From contig NZ_JACFXV010000053.1 of NCBI RefSeq assembly GCF_014050225.1, positions 186,001-250,000 of the forward strand: 64,000 bases of DNA, written 5' to 3'. The DNA comes from Stappia albiluteola (GTDB taxonomy: Bacteria > Pseudomonadota > Alphaproteobacteria > Rhizobiales > Stappiaceae). Of the stretch, positions 28,756 through 36,057 are shown piece by piece (position 1 is the first letter of the stretch; each line of letters opens with the position of its first letter). The translations under genes and the position numbers were made by a program. The notes beneath the pieces were generated by a model. It saw only the letters and a list, made by a program, of their open reading frames with translations. It was not told the origin of the DNA and made no database searches.

Positions 28756-29886
28756 ATGGCAGCAAAAGGCCCGCCGAGCCCCCTTCGGGATGCGGATTTC
28801 GAAGCGATCCTCGACACGCTGGCAGGCTCCGCGCAGGGCCGCTGGTTCCTGGACGAATATCTGCGCCGCAACCAGAAGCCGGACACACAGGTCGTGCTTG
28901 CGGCGATCGAGCGGCTGGAAAAGGCGATGATCCGCGACCGCACGGTGCCGGACATCAACCGCATCCGCCTGAACATCGCCGACATGCAGGAAGCGATCGA
29001 TCGCACCAAGCGCGAGATCGGCAACATCAAGCATGAGTCGGAATACGGCAACCGGTTCCAGGAAGCCTCCGACGAGCTCGACGCCATCGTCTCCCAGACC
29101 GAAGGCGCGACGCAGGAGATCCTGGCGGCATCAGAAGCCATCCAGGAGATCGCCTGGCAACTGCGCGAGGAAGGCGCGAACCAGACCGCCTGCGACGAGA
29201 TCGATGCGCGGGCGACCGAAATCTTCATGGCCTGCTCGTTCCAGGACCTGACCGGCCAGCGCACGCAGAAGATCGTACAGGTGCTGCAGTATCTGGAATC
29301 GCGCATCAACCTGATGATCAACATCTGGGGCATGGAGGACGCCACGGCCGAGGAACCGGAGATCCGGATGGACACGCGCCCCGACGCCCACCTGCTGAAC
29401 GGCCCGCAACTCGAAGGCCGCGGTACCAGCCAGGACGCGGTGGATGCGCTGTTTGGAAACAGCCACGATGATAAAATTGAAGCCGACGCGGAGGATATTT
29501 CCTTCGACGCGATTGCCGTGGACGAGGCGGAAGGAGAAACTGCCGATGTCTTCGCGCCGGTGAAGGCCGAGGTAACGGCGGCGACACCGACAGTGGAAGT
29601 GGACCTCGACGACGAGGATGACGGCATTGCCGACGTCTTTGAGAAGCCTGCGGCGCCCAGGCCCGAGCCGCAGCGGCCGACGGCCGGGGCAAACCGGGAC
29701 GACGACGAAGCCGATGGCGATTTCGATATCGATCTGAGCTTCGAGGAGCGCCGCACGGCGCAGGAAAATGAAACGGAAGCCGATATCGACTGGGAAGCCG
29801 AGCTTGCCGTGATCGAGGCCGAGGAAGACGGCGAGGACGAACTCAAGCGCCTCACCGCCGGCGAGCGGCAATCCCTGTTCAGCTAG
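28756..29886 (+). CDS. cheZ: CheZ-like protein phosphatase with long acidic C-terminal tail
   Basis: 376 aa. The N-terminal 195 residues are helical and end in the CheZ catalytic signature CSFQDLTGQRTQKIVQVLQY. Asp164 and Gln168 correspond to the essential D143/Q147 pair of enterobacterial CheZ. The remaining 180 residues are acidic and Ala-rich, unlike the short linker plus C-terminal CheY-binding helix of classical CheZ; the extreme C-terminus (DELKRLTAGERQSLFS) may play that tethering role. A strong GGGAG site precedes the ATG. No chemotaxis genes are nearby. Expected role: dephosphorylation of a CheY-type receiver. Confidence 0.8.
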   Translation: MAAKGPPSPLRDADFEAILDTLAGSAQGRWFLDEYLRRNQKPDTQVVLAAIERLEKAMIRDRTVPDINRIRLNIADMQEAIDRTKREIGNIKHESEYGNRFQEASDELDAIVSQTEGATQEILAASEAIQEIAWQLREEGANQTACDEIDARATEIFMACSFQDLTGQRTQKIVQVLQYLESRINLMINIWGMEDATAEEPEIRMDTRPDAHLLNGPQLEGRGTSQDAVDALFGNSHDDKIEADAEDISFDAIAVDEAEGETADVFAPVKAEVTAATPTVEVDLDDEDDGIADVFEKPAAPRPEPQRPTAGANRDDDEADGDFDIDLSFEERRTAQENETEADIDWEAELAVIEAEEDGEDELKRLTAGERQSLFS

Positions 29887-29898
29887 AGCACTTGGCTA

Positions 29899-30897
29899 TC
29901 ACGGAACGCCGCGACCGGCGAGAGCCTGCATCATCATCTCTGGCTCTATGTTGCCGCCGGACAGGATGATCGCGACGCATTTCCCTCTTGCGTCGAGCTT
30001 GCCCGACAACAGCGCGGCCAGTGCCACCGCGCCGCCCGGCTCCACCACCAGCTTCAGCTCGTTGTAAGCGAAAGCAACAGCAGCAAGTGCTTCCGCGTCG
30101 CTGACGACAAGACCGCGTTCTGCACGACGCGACGTTATGGCAAAGCCGACATCGCCTGGCGTCTCCGTCAGAATCGCATCGCATATCGAGCCGACTGCCG
30201 ACGGGTTCGCGACACGGCTGCCGGCGTCGAGCGAACGGGCGTAGTCATCGAACCCTTCCGGCTCGACCGGATAGATTGCGCAGGCTGGCATGGCTTGCTC
30301 GAGCGCGAGGGCTATGCCGGCGGTCAAGCCGCCGCCACCGGTGCAGGTGAGCATCGCTTCCGGCGCAAGGCCAAGCTCCTTTGCCTGTTCCGCGATTTCC
30401 AGCCCCGCGGTGCCCTGCCCCGCGATCACGCCCGGATCGTTGTAAGGATGGATAAAGGTCGCTCCCGTCTCGGCGACGATCTTCGCGGCGACCTCGTCTC
30501 GGTTTTCAACGCCGCGCGTGTAGTTCACGACCATCGCGCCCGAACGCTCGGTGCGCGCCTTCTTCAGGGCCGGTGCGTCGAACGGCATGACGATCGTCGC
30601 CGGTATGCCAAGCAGCCGCGCGGCCTCCGCCACGCCTTGTGCGTGATTGCCGGAAGAGCAGGCGACGACACCCTTCGCCCGGTCCTGCACAGGGATCATC
30701 GACAGACGGTTGAAGGCGCCGCGAAACTTGAAGGAACCGGTGCGCTGCAACACCTCCGGCTTGATCAGGATGGTGCCAGCTGTCACCTCGTCGAGAAATG
30801 CCGAACGCAGCAACGGCGTCCTTGCGGCCTCGCCCGAAATGCGCTCGCGCGCAGCGAGGATATCGTCGAAGACCGGAATATCGGTTGGCTTTGTCAT
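29899..30897 (-). CDS. Threonine/serine dehydratase-like PLP enzyme
   Basis: 332-aa fold-type II PLP enzyme. The Schiff-base Lys57 lies in TGSFKFRGAFNRL, the substrate loop is ACSSGNHAQGVA, the phosphate-binding glycine loop is TGGGGLTAG, and the C-terminal Ser in LSGGN contacts the pyridine. It lacks the C-terminal ACT regulatory domain, so it is the catabolic/short type: threonine ammonia-lyase, serine dehydratase or 3-hydroxyaspartate dehydratase. These cannot be separated by eye. It converges on the cheZ-like gene. Confidence 0.88.
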   Translation of the reverse strand: MTKPTDIPVFDDILAARERISGEAARTPLLRSAFLDEVTAGTILIKPEVLQRTGSFKFRGAFNRLSMIPVQDRAKGVVACSSGNHAQGVAEAARLLGIPATIVMPFDAPALKKARTERSGAMVVNYTRGVENRDEVAAKIVAETGATFIHPYNDPGVIAGQGTAGLEIAEQAKELGLAPEAMLTCTGGGGLTAGIALALEQAMPACAIYPVEPEGFDDYARSLDAGSRVANPSAVGSICDAILTETPGDVGFAITSRRAERGLVVSDAEALAAVAFAYNELKLVVEPGGAVALAALLSGKLDARGKCVAIILSGGNIEPEMMMQALAGRGVP

Positions 30898-30994
30898 GCG
30901 AAATCTCCTGACTGTTCAAATATCAGGAGTTCGCCCCTGCCGGGACCGGAATATTGCACCGGTGACAAGTTTTGGTTCCGGATCCCGGAGTGCC

Positions 30995-32029
30995 TCAGGC
31001 CGCCTCTCGCGCCGCCGAATTTTCATACGCCGCCACGCAGTTGTCGAGAAACTGGCGGGCACTTTCCGCCCAGGTATAGTTCATCGCCAGTTCGCGCGCC
31101 TTTTCGCGCGGCAGGGAAAGCGCCTGAAGGCAGGCGGCGCGCAAGTCCTCGTCGAGCGCGCCGGCACCCGTGCCGCCGACTATATCGAGCGGGCCCATGA
31201 CCGGGAACGCGGCGACGGGCAGGCCGCAAGCCAGCGCCTCCAGCAGCACGTTGCCGAACGTGTCGGTCAGGCTGGGAAAGACGAAGACATCCGCCGAGGC
31301 ATAGTGGCGGGCGAGATCCTCACCGACCTTCGCGCCTGTGAAAAGCACTTCCGGATAGTCGGCCGTCAGCCTTTCCAGCTGCGGGCCGCCGCCGACGACG
31401 ACTTTCGTGCCCGGCAGGTCGAGCTTCAGGAAGGCCTCGATGTTCTTTTCGACCGCGACGCGGCCGACATTCATGAAGACCGGTCGGGCGATATCCGCCG
31501 GCAGCACCGAGCCTTCGTATGGGCGGAAGAGTTCGTGGTCGACGCCGCGCGACCAGCGCATCAGGTTGCTGAAGCCGCGCTCGCGCAGGTCCTGCTCAAG
31601 CGAGGATGTCGCGACCATGCAGCCCTGGCCGGAATTGTGGAAGCGGCGCAGCCACGCATAGGACCAGGACAGGGGCACCGGCAGGCGCGCGGAGAGATAT
31701 TCCGGGAACCGGGTATGGTAGCTGGTGGTGAAGACGCGACCCGCCCGGCGCGCAATGCGGGCCGCCCTGAGGCCCAGTGGCCCCTCCGTGGCAATGTGCA
31801 GATGATCGCAGGCCCGCGCCTCGATTTCCCGGCGGACGCGGCGGCTGCCGACCAGCGACAGGCGGATCTCCGGGTAGGTTGGACAGGGAAGCGTCGCGAA
31901 AGGCTGCGGCGAGAGGATCTCGACACGCACGCCCATCTTGCGCAATTCCTCCGCCGTACGCTCGATGGAGCGGACGACGCCGTTAATCTGCGGGTGCCAG
32001 GCGTCGGTGACGATCAGCACCGATGTCAT
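30995..32029 (-). CDS. agt: GT4-family glycosyltransferase, probable Agt (glycosyl-diacylglycerol synthase)
   Basis: 344 aa, GT-B fold. The N-terminus MTSVLIVTDAWHPQINGVVRS carries the acceptor-side glycine loop. The C-terminal half has GRVAVEKNIEAFL, VVVGGGPQLE and the E-x7-E type motif in DVFVFPSLTDTFGNVLLEALACG. The start overlaps the stop of the upstream phosphoesterase gene by 4 nt, so the two are coupled. The plcP-agt pair is known from Agrobacterium and marine alphaproteobacteria: Agt transfers glucose or glucuronate to the diacylglycerol released by PlcP, making phosphorus-free lipids during phosphate starvation. Assignment rests on this pairing plus the Pho box upstream of plcP. Confidence 0.8.
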   Translation of the reverse strand: MTSVLIVTDAWHPQINGVVRSIERTAEELRKMGVRVEILSPQPFATLPCPTYPEIRLSLVGSRRVRREIEARACDHLHIATEGPLGLRAARIARRAGRVFTTSYHTRFPEYLSARLPVPLSWSYAWLRRFHNSGQGCMVATSSLEQDLRERGFSNLMRWSRGVDHELFRPYEGSVLPADIARPVFMNVGRVAVEKNIEAFLKLDLPGTKVVVGGGPQLERLTADYPEVLFTGAKVGEDLARHYASADVFVFPSLTDTFGNVLLEALACGLPVAAFPVMGPLDIVGGTGAGALDEDLRAACLQALSLPREKARELAMNYTWAESARQFLDNCVAAYENSAAREAA

Positions 32030-32829
32030 GCGGCGGCCCGCGCCCGGCCGATCCTCGCCGGCGCCTCCGCCGCGCTCCTGTCGTCGATCCATCTTATGAC
32101 CTCGAAGGTTCCGTCATGATGCTCGACGACGGCCGTGCAGCTTTCCACCCAGTCGCCGGTATTGATGTAGTGAATGCCCCAGTCGCTGTGGTCCGCGGCG
32201 TGATGGATATGGCCGCAGATGACACCGTCGACCTTGCGCCGGCGCGCTTCCGCCGACAGCGTTTCCTCGAACCTGCCGATGAAGTTGACGGCGTTCTTGA
32301 CCTTCAGCTTCGCCCAGGACGAAAGCGACCAGTAGGTCAGACCCAGCCTGCGGCGCACGATGTTGACGAGCGTGTTGAGATTGAGCGCGCTCACATAGGC
32401 CCAGTCGCCGAAATAGGCCAGCCATCTGGCATGACGCACCACGACGTCGAACTGGTCGCCGTGGATGATCAGGAATTCGCGGCCGTCGGCGGTGGTGTGG
32501 ACGGCGTCAGCCTGCACCTCGACGCCACCGAAATGGGTGCCGAGGAAGTCGCGCAGGAATTCGTCGTGGTTGCCGGGCGTATAGACGATGCGGGCGCCCT
32601 TGCGTGCCTTGCGCAGGAGCTTCTGCACCACGTCGTTATGCGCCTGCGGCCAGTACCAGGACCGGCGCATGCGCCAGCCGTCAACGATATCGCCGACAAG
32701 GTAGATCGTCTCGGCGTCATTGTATTTCAGGAAATCGAGAAGCAGATCCGCCTGGCATCCCCTCGTTCCAAGGTGGATGTCCGACAGAAACAACGCCCGG
32801 TAATGTTTGGGTTCCGGCGTCGCAGACAT
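32026..32829 (-). CDS. plcP: Phospholipase C-type metallophosphoesterase PlcP (LpxH-like fold)
   Basis: 267 aa, calcineurin-like dinuclear metallophosphoesterase. All five metal-binding blocks are present: LSDIHLG (D17, H19), GDIVDGW, GNHDE, IIHGDQFD and GHIHHA. The same motifs occur in UDP-2,3-diacylglucosamine hydrolase LpxH, a common automatic name. The coupled agt gene and the Pho box upstream instead point to rhizobial PlcP, which degrades phosphatidylcholine to diacylglycerol and phosphocholine when phosphate is short. The start at 32829 has GGAGA 7 nt upstream; an in-frame ATG at 32844 would add five residues. Confidence 0.82.
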   Translation of the reverse strand: MSATPEPKHYRALFLSDIHLGTRGCQADLLLDFLKYNDAETIYLVGDIVDGWRMRRSWYWPQAHNDVVQKLLRKARKGARIVYTPGNHDEFLRDFLGTHFGGVEVQADAVHTTADGREFLIIHGDQFDVVVRHARWLAYFGDWAYVSALNLNTLVNIVRRRLGLTYWSLSSWAKLKVKNAVNFIGRFEETLSAEARRRKVDGVICGHIHHAADHSDWGIHYINTGDWVESCTAVVEHHDGTFEVIRWIDDRSAAEAPARIGRARAAA

Positions 32830-32874
32830 GAACGGTCTCCGCATTGACGGTTTCCGCCCTTAAACGCGATTCCG

Positions 32875-32892
32875 ATCTCAGGATTATGACAG
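32875..32892 (-). promoter_or_regulatory. Pho box (PhoB-binding site) upstream of plcP-agt
   Basis: Read on the plcP strand, the sequence is CTGTCAT, AATC, CTGAGAT. The first 7-mer is a perfect PhoB half-site, the 4-nt spacing is canonical, and the second half-site matches 5 of 7. It ends 46 bp upstream of the plcP start at 32829, where it could replace the -35 element. Confidence 0.7.
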
Positions 32893-33042
32893 TCCAAGTC
32901 CCTCGCATCCGTTCGCTTTTTCTCAAGTCATGAGCGGTGATGCGGACGACCGCTCCCTTTCCGGCGTGCACCGACGCCGTGACAGGGAGGGATCGAGGCA
33001 CTAGTTTCCAAGCACGGAGTTCCGAGAATGGACGGAGGATCA

Positions 33043-33822
33043 ATGGATCTGGGAATTGCGGGCCGCAAGGCCATCGTCTGCGCCTCGAGCCGGGGGCTGG
33101 GGCGCGGCACCGCCGAGGCGCTGGCAGGGGCCGGCTGCGAGGTCGTCATCAACGGACTGGATGCGGCAAGGCTCGACAAGACGGCGGCAGAGATCCACAG
33201 CCGCTACGGCGTGACCGTGACCGCGGTGGCTGCCGACGTGTCGACGCCGGAAGGACAGGCCGCGATCCTGGCGGCCTGTCCGGAGCCGGATATCCTGATC
33301 AACAACAATGGCGGGCCGCCGCGCAAGGATTTCCGCGAGCTCGACCGCGAGGCGATGCTTCAGGGCGTCATCCAGAACATGGTGACCCCGATCGAACTGA
33401 TCCAGCAGGTGGCGGACGGCATGGCCGAACGCGGCTTCGGCCGCATCGTCAACATCACTTCGCTGTCGGTACGCATGCCGATTGCCGGCCTCGACCTTTC
33501 CAGCGGCGCGCGGGCCGGCCTGACGGCCTTTCTGGCCGGCGTCTGCCGGCAATTCGCCGCGAAAAACGTGACGATCAACAACGTGCTGCCGGGCAAGATG
33601 GACACCGACCGGCTGCGCGGCGGCTTCGAACGGGCCGCCAGCCAGACGGGCGCGGCTATCGCCGAAATCCGAGCGGCGCAGGCGGCCGAGATCCCGGCGG
33701 CACGTTTCGGCAGCGCGGAGGAATTCGGGCAGATCTGCGCCTTCTTCTGTTCGGCCCATGCAGGTTATGTCACGGGCCAGAATATCCTCGTGGATGGCGG
33801 GCTCTATCCGGCGGCGTTCTGA
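33043..33822 (+). CDS. Divergent SDR-family protein lacking catalytic Tyr and Lys
   Basis: 259 aa, Rossmann-fold short-chain dehydrogenase/reductase. The nucleotide loop CASSRGLGRG and the NNNGG motif are present, as are the catalytic Ser140 (NITSLS) and the C-terminal GYVTGQNILVDGG. At the positions of the catalytic YxxxK, exactly 13 residues after the Ser, the protein has Ser153 and Arg157 (LSSGARAGL). A subgroup of SDRs with such substitutions exists; they bind nucleotide, but their reaction is unclear. The start at 33043 has GGAGG 4-5 nt upstream; an ATG at 33028 gives five extra residues. Confidence 0.85.
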   Translation: MDLGIAGRKAIVCASSRGLGRGTAEALAGAGCEVVINGLDAARLDKTAAEIHSRYGVTVTAVAADVSTPEGQAAILAACPEPDILINNNGGPPRKDFRELDREAMLQGVIQNMVTPIELIQQVADGMAERGFGRIVNITSLSVRMPIAGLDLSSGARAGLTAFLAGVCRQFAAKNVTINNVLPGKMDTDRLRGGFERAASQTGAAIAEIRAAQAAEIPAARFGSAEEFGQICAFFCSAHAGYVTGQNILVDGGLYPAAF

Positions 33823-34258
33823 GGGAGGTATGAGGCGGCTGAGCCCGGGGCAAACGCTGGCCGGACACACAGGCGTCTTCCCGTGAAAACGGGGAACCAT
33901 CTGTTTCAGCCGCTAAACCTCTGGCGCCGGCGAATACTGGATGCCCACCTGCGTGGGCATGACAGAGTTTGTGGCTACCCCGGTATCCGGCTCGTCTTAT
34001 GCGGGCATGATCCGCGTATGCACGCGTAGCCTTCGCCTTTTCCACCGCCTGATGGATCGCCGGGGCATTTCGCGGTACTGGGCCCGGCGAAGACGAGTGG
34101 AGAGGCTGTGCCATTTTCCTCGGGCCGTAGGTCGCTTGATGCCCGCGTTCTCGAGCATGACAGAGCGTGCGGCTGCCTTTCTGCCGTAACCCCTCGCTTC
34201 GTCATACGCGGGCTCGACCGGCGTATCCATGCGGCACTCAGAGCTCAACGATTTTAGC
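33823..34258. repeat. Intergenic region with degenerate palindromic repeats
   Basis: No credible gene in these 436 bp. It contains three related palindromic units: ATGCCCAC/GTGGGCAT with a 4-nt loop at 33941-33960; a split copy at 34052-34097 (ATGGATCGCCGGG, then CCCGGCGAAGACGAG); and a unit at 34198-34230 reading, on the minus strand, ATGGATACGCCGGTCGAGCC and onward to TATGACGAA. The last two closely match two adjacent units at 41401-41434 and 41461-41493. They are probably copies of a dispersed intergenic repeat. Confidence 0.6.
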
Positions 34259-34263
34259 CAAAC

Positions 34264-34291
34264 AAAAAAGGCCGGGGATTTCCCGGCCTTT
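34264..34291 (-). terminator. Rho-independent terminator of the FadL-like gene
   Basis: AAAGGCCGGG and CCCGGCCTTT form a 10-bp stem with a 5-nt loop. On the minus strand a T run follows, 26 bp beyond the stop of the porin gene. Confidence 0.85.
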
Positions 34292-34316
34292 CTCATTTCC
34301 ACCTGTCGGCGAAAAA

Positions 34317-35660
34317 TCAGTACTTGGTCGTGATCGGCTCGTCCGCGTGCGTCGGGCCACCCCAACGATAGCGCACCGACGCCGAGATGATGTCGACGCT
34401 GGATTCGGCCTGCCCCGTGAAAGAACCAATACCCGAGTTGTAGTCCTGATGACCCTGGACAATAGCGATATCGCCGTCCTCGGCGAAGATATGCGTGTAA
34501 CCAAGATCGAAGGAGAGATCATGGTTGAAGTTGTAAGTCAGGCCACCAGACACCCAGATGCGATCGCTGTCCGGCAGCCGAGTAGAGCGGATATCGTCGT
34601 CGATCGGCGAAATCTCGTAAGCGAGACCCGCACGGAGGGTCAGTTGCTCGTTGTAATCATACTCGCCGCCGAGGGCGAAGAACCAACCGTCATCGTAGTT
34701 GAACGGCAACGTCTGAATAGTCGCACCATTCGCATCCGCCACCACCTTTGGCTCCGTAAGGCGACTCCAATTCGTCCACTCCACCGTACCAAGAACGCGG
34801 AAGCTCTCATTTACGCGCTGCTTGAACGAGAAATTCACTTGATCGGGGGTGATCAGCTTTGCAGAGATCGGCGTTACTGACCCTGGCGTGGGCGCCGGAA
34901 AGACAACTGCCGGAACAGTCAGATCGCCCTCAAGCTTATGTGAGACAGCAGAACGATAACCTAGCCCGAACTCGGTTCCTTCGAATGGCTTGTATGTAAT
35001 GCCTGCCGTAGCGCCGAACCCAACATCGTCGCCGTCCAGGATTCCCGTTCCCAAAGTCAGAGACGTCGGCACTCCACGCTTTAGCGAGACATCAAGATAT
35101 TGCACTTGCAGACCAGCTGCGATGGATACCTGATCGTTGATCCGATAGCCTGCAATCGGATTGACGTTGATCGAAAAAGCGCTGGAGGAGCGGGAATAAA
35201 ACTGACCTGCCCAATTGTTCTCCGGCTTGGTTCCGAGCCCGAAGGGAGCATTTATCGCTAGGCCAACGAAGATATCTTCATTTACTTTGTAGGCTGCGTA
35301 AGTTGACGGAACAAAAGCATCATTGCCGATATCGCCAGAATTGACGTTGCTATCAAACACTCCGAGGCCGGCAAGTGCCGGATTGGCAGTGTAGTCGCTC
35401 TGCTTGATCTCCGAGTCCGGGATGATAACCGTGTTATGGCTCTCGAAGGTCAAACCGTCGCCCGCGCCGGTGATCGTCGCGGGGTTCCAGAAGACCGAGG
35501 AGATGGACGGGCCGGTGGTGCCGTAGCCCGCGAAGGACAATCCCTGATAGTAGGCGCTCTGCTCGCGGATCGCGAAAGCGCCAGCGAATGCCTCACTGCT
35601 CGTCGCAACAAGGGCCAAAGCCGCAACCGACAGCTTCGCCCACTTCATCGTCTCTTTCAT
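34317..35660 (-). CDS. OmpP1/FadL-family outer-membrane hydrocarbon/fatty-acid porin
   Basis: 447 aa. An N-terminal signal peptide (WAKLSVAALALVATSSEAFAG, cleavage after AFA) is followed by the FadL hatch-like start GAFAIREQSAYYQGLSFAG and SSVFWNPATIT. The rest is a long beta-barrel with alternating aromatic/hydrophobic strands and a terminal strand ending SVRYRWGG. FadL proteins carry long-chain fatty acids and other hydrophobic compounds across the outer membrane. GGAGG and AAGGG lie upstream of the ATG at 35660; a second ATG is at 35648. Codon composition is slightly less GC-rich than its neighbours, as is common for outer-membrane porins. A palindrome is present 145-157 bp upstream. Confidence 0.92.
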   Translation of the reverse strand: MKETMKWAKLSVAALALVATSSEAFAGAFAIREQSAYYQGLSFAGYGTTGPSISSVFWNPATITGAGDGLTFESHNTVIIPDSEIKQSDYTANPALAGLGVFDSNVNSGDIGNDAFVPSTYAAYKVNEDIFVGLAINAPFGLGTKPENNWAGQFYSRSSSAFSINVNPIAGYRINDQVSIAAGLQVQYLDVSLKRGVPTSLTLGTGILDGDDVGFGATAGITYKPFEGTEFGLGYRSAVSHKLEGDLTVPAVVFPAPTPGSVTPISAKLITPDQVNFSFKQRVNESFRVLGTVEWTNWSRLTEPKVVADANGATIQTLPFNYDDGWFFALGGEYDYNEQLTLRAGLAYEISPIDDDIRSTRLPDSDRIWVSGGLTYNFNHDLSFDLGYTHIFAEDGDIAIVQGHQDYNSGIGSFTGQAESSVDIISASVRYRWGGPTHADEPITTKY

Positions 35661-35804
35661 TTGCCCTTTTTCCTCCCGCGGAACCCGTAACGCACAGGAC
35701 CTCTCTTCTCAGCCGGAACATGCAGAAAGCGCTTCCCGAAGGCAATTTACCTTTCCGCGAGCGTCATTCGCCGAGAGGCAGGCGGCGAATCGCAATGATT
35801 ATAT

Positions 35805-35817
35805 TGACGTTACGTCA
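35805..35817. promoter_or_regulatory. Palindrome upstream of the FadL-like gene (candidate operator)
   Basis: TGACGT-T-ACGTCA is a 13-bp palindrome with perfect 6-bp arms in an AT-rich patch of the 397-bp gap between the porin and RND genes. It may bind a regulator; no known operator is matched with certainty. The rest of that gap shows no gene. Confidence 0.35.
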
Positions 35818-36057
35818 TATCCTCGACGCTAATTCATCGCGCCGTCATTTTCACCCACGGAATCCTTCAAAAGCAGCGGCGTATGGTCGGGAAAAACGCT
35901 AATTGCCCATTTTTTAGGCAACTTGGACTTCAGGATAGCGATCCGAATATTCGCGCGATGGTGTCACAGAAATGCAACAAAAACCGCCCCCGGCGGAATG
36001 CCGGAGACGGTGATATCCGATGCTTCGAATCGTCTTTTCTACCGGAAGAGGCGGAAA

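Noticed and set aside
32026-32829. LpxH (UDP-2,3-diacylglucosamine diphosphatase) as the call
   Set aside because: Motifs allow it, but coupling to an Agt-like glycosyltransferase and the Pho box favour PlcP.
33823-34258. Possible gene remnant
   Set aside because: Short frames carry no family motif, and the sequence is explained by palindromic intergenic units.
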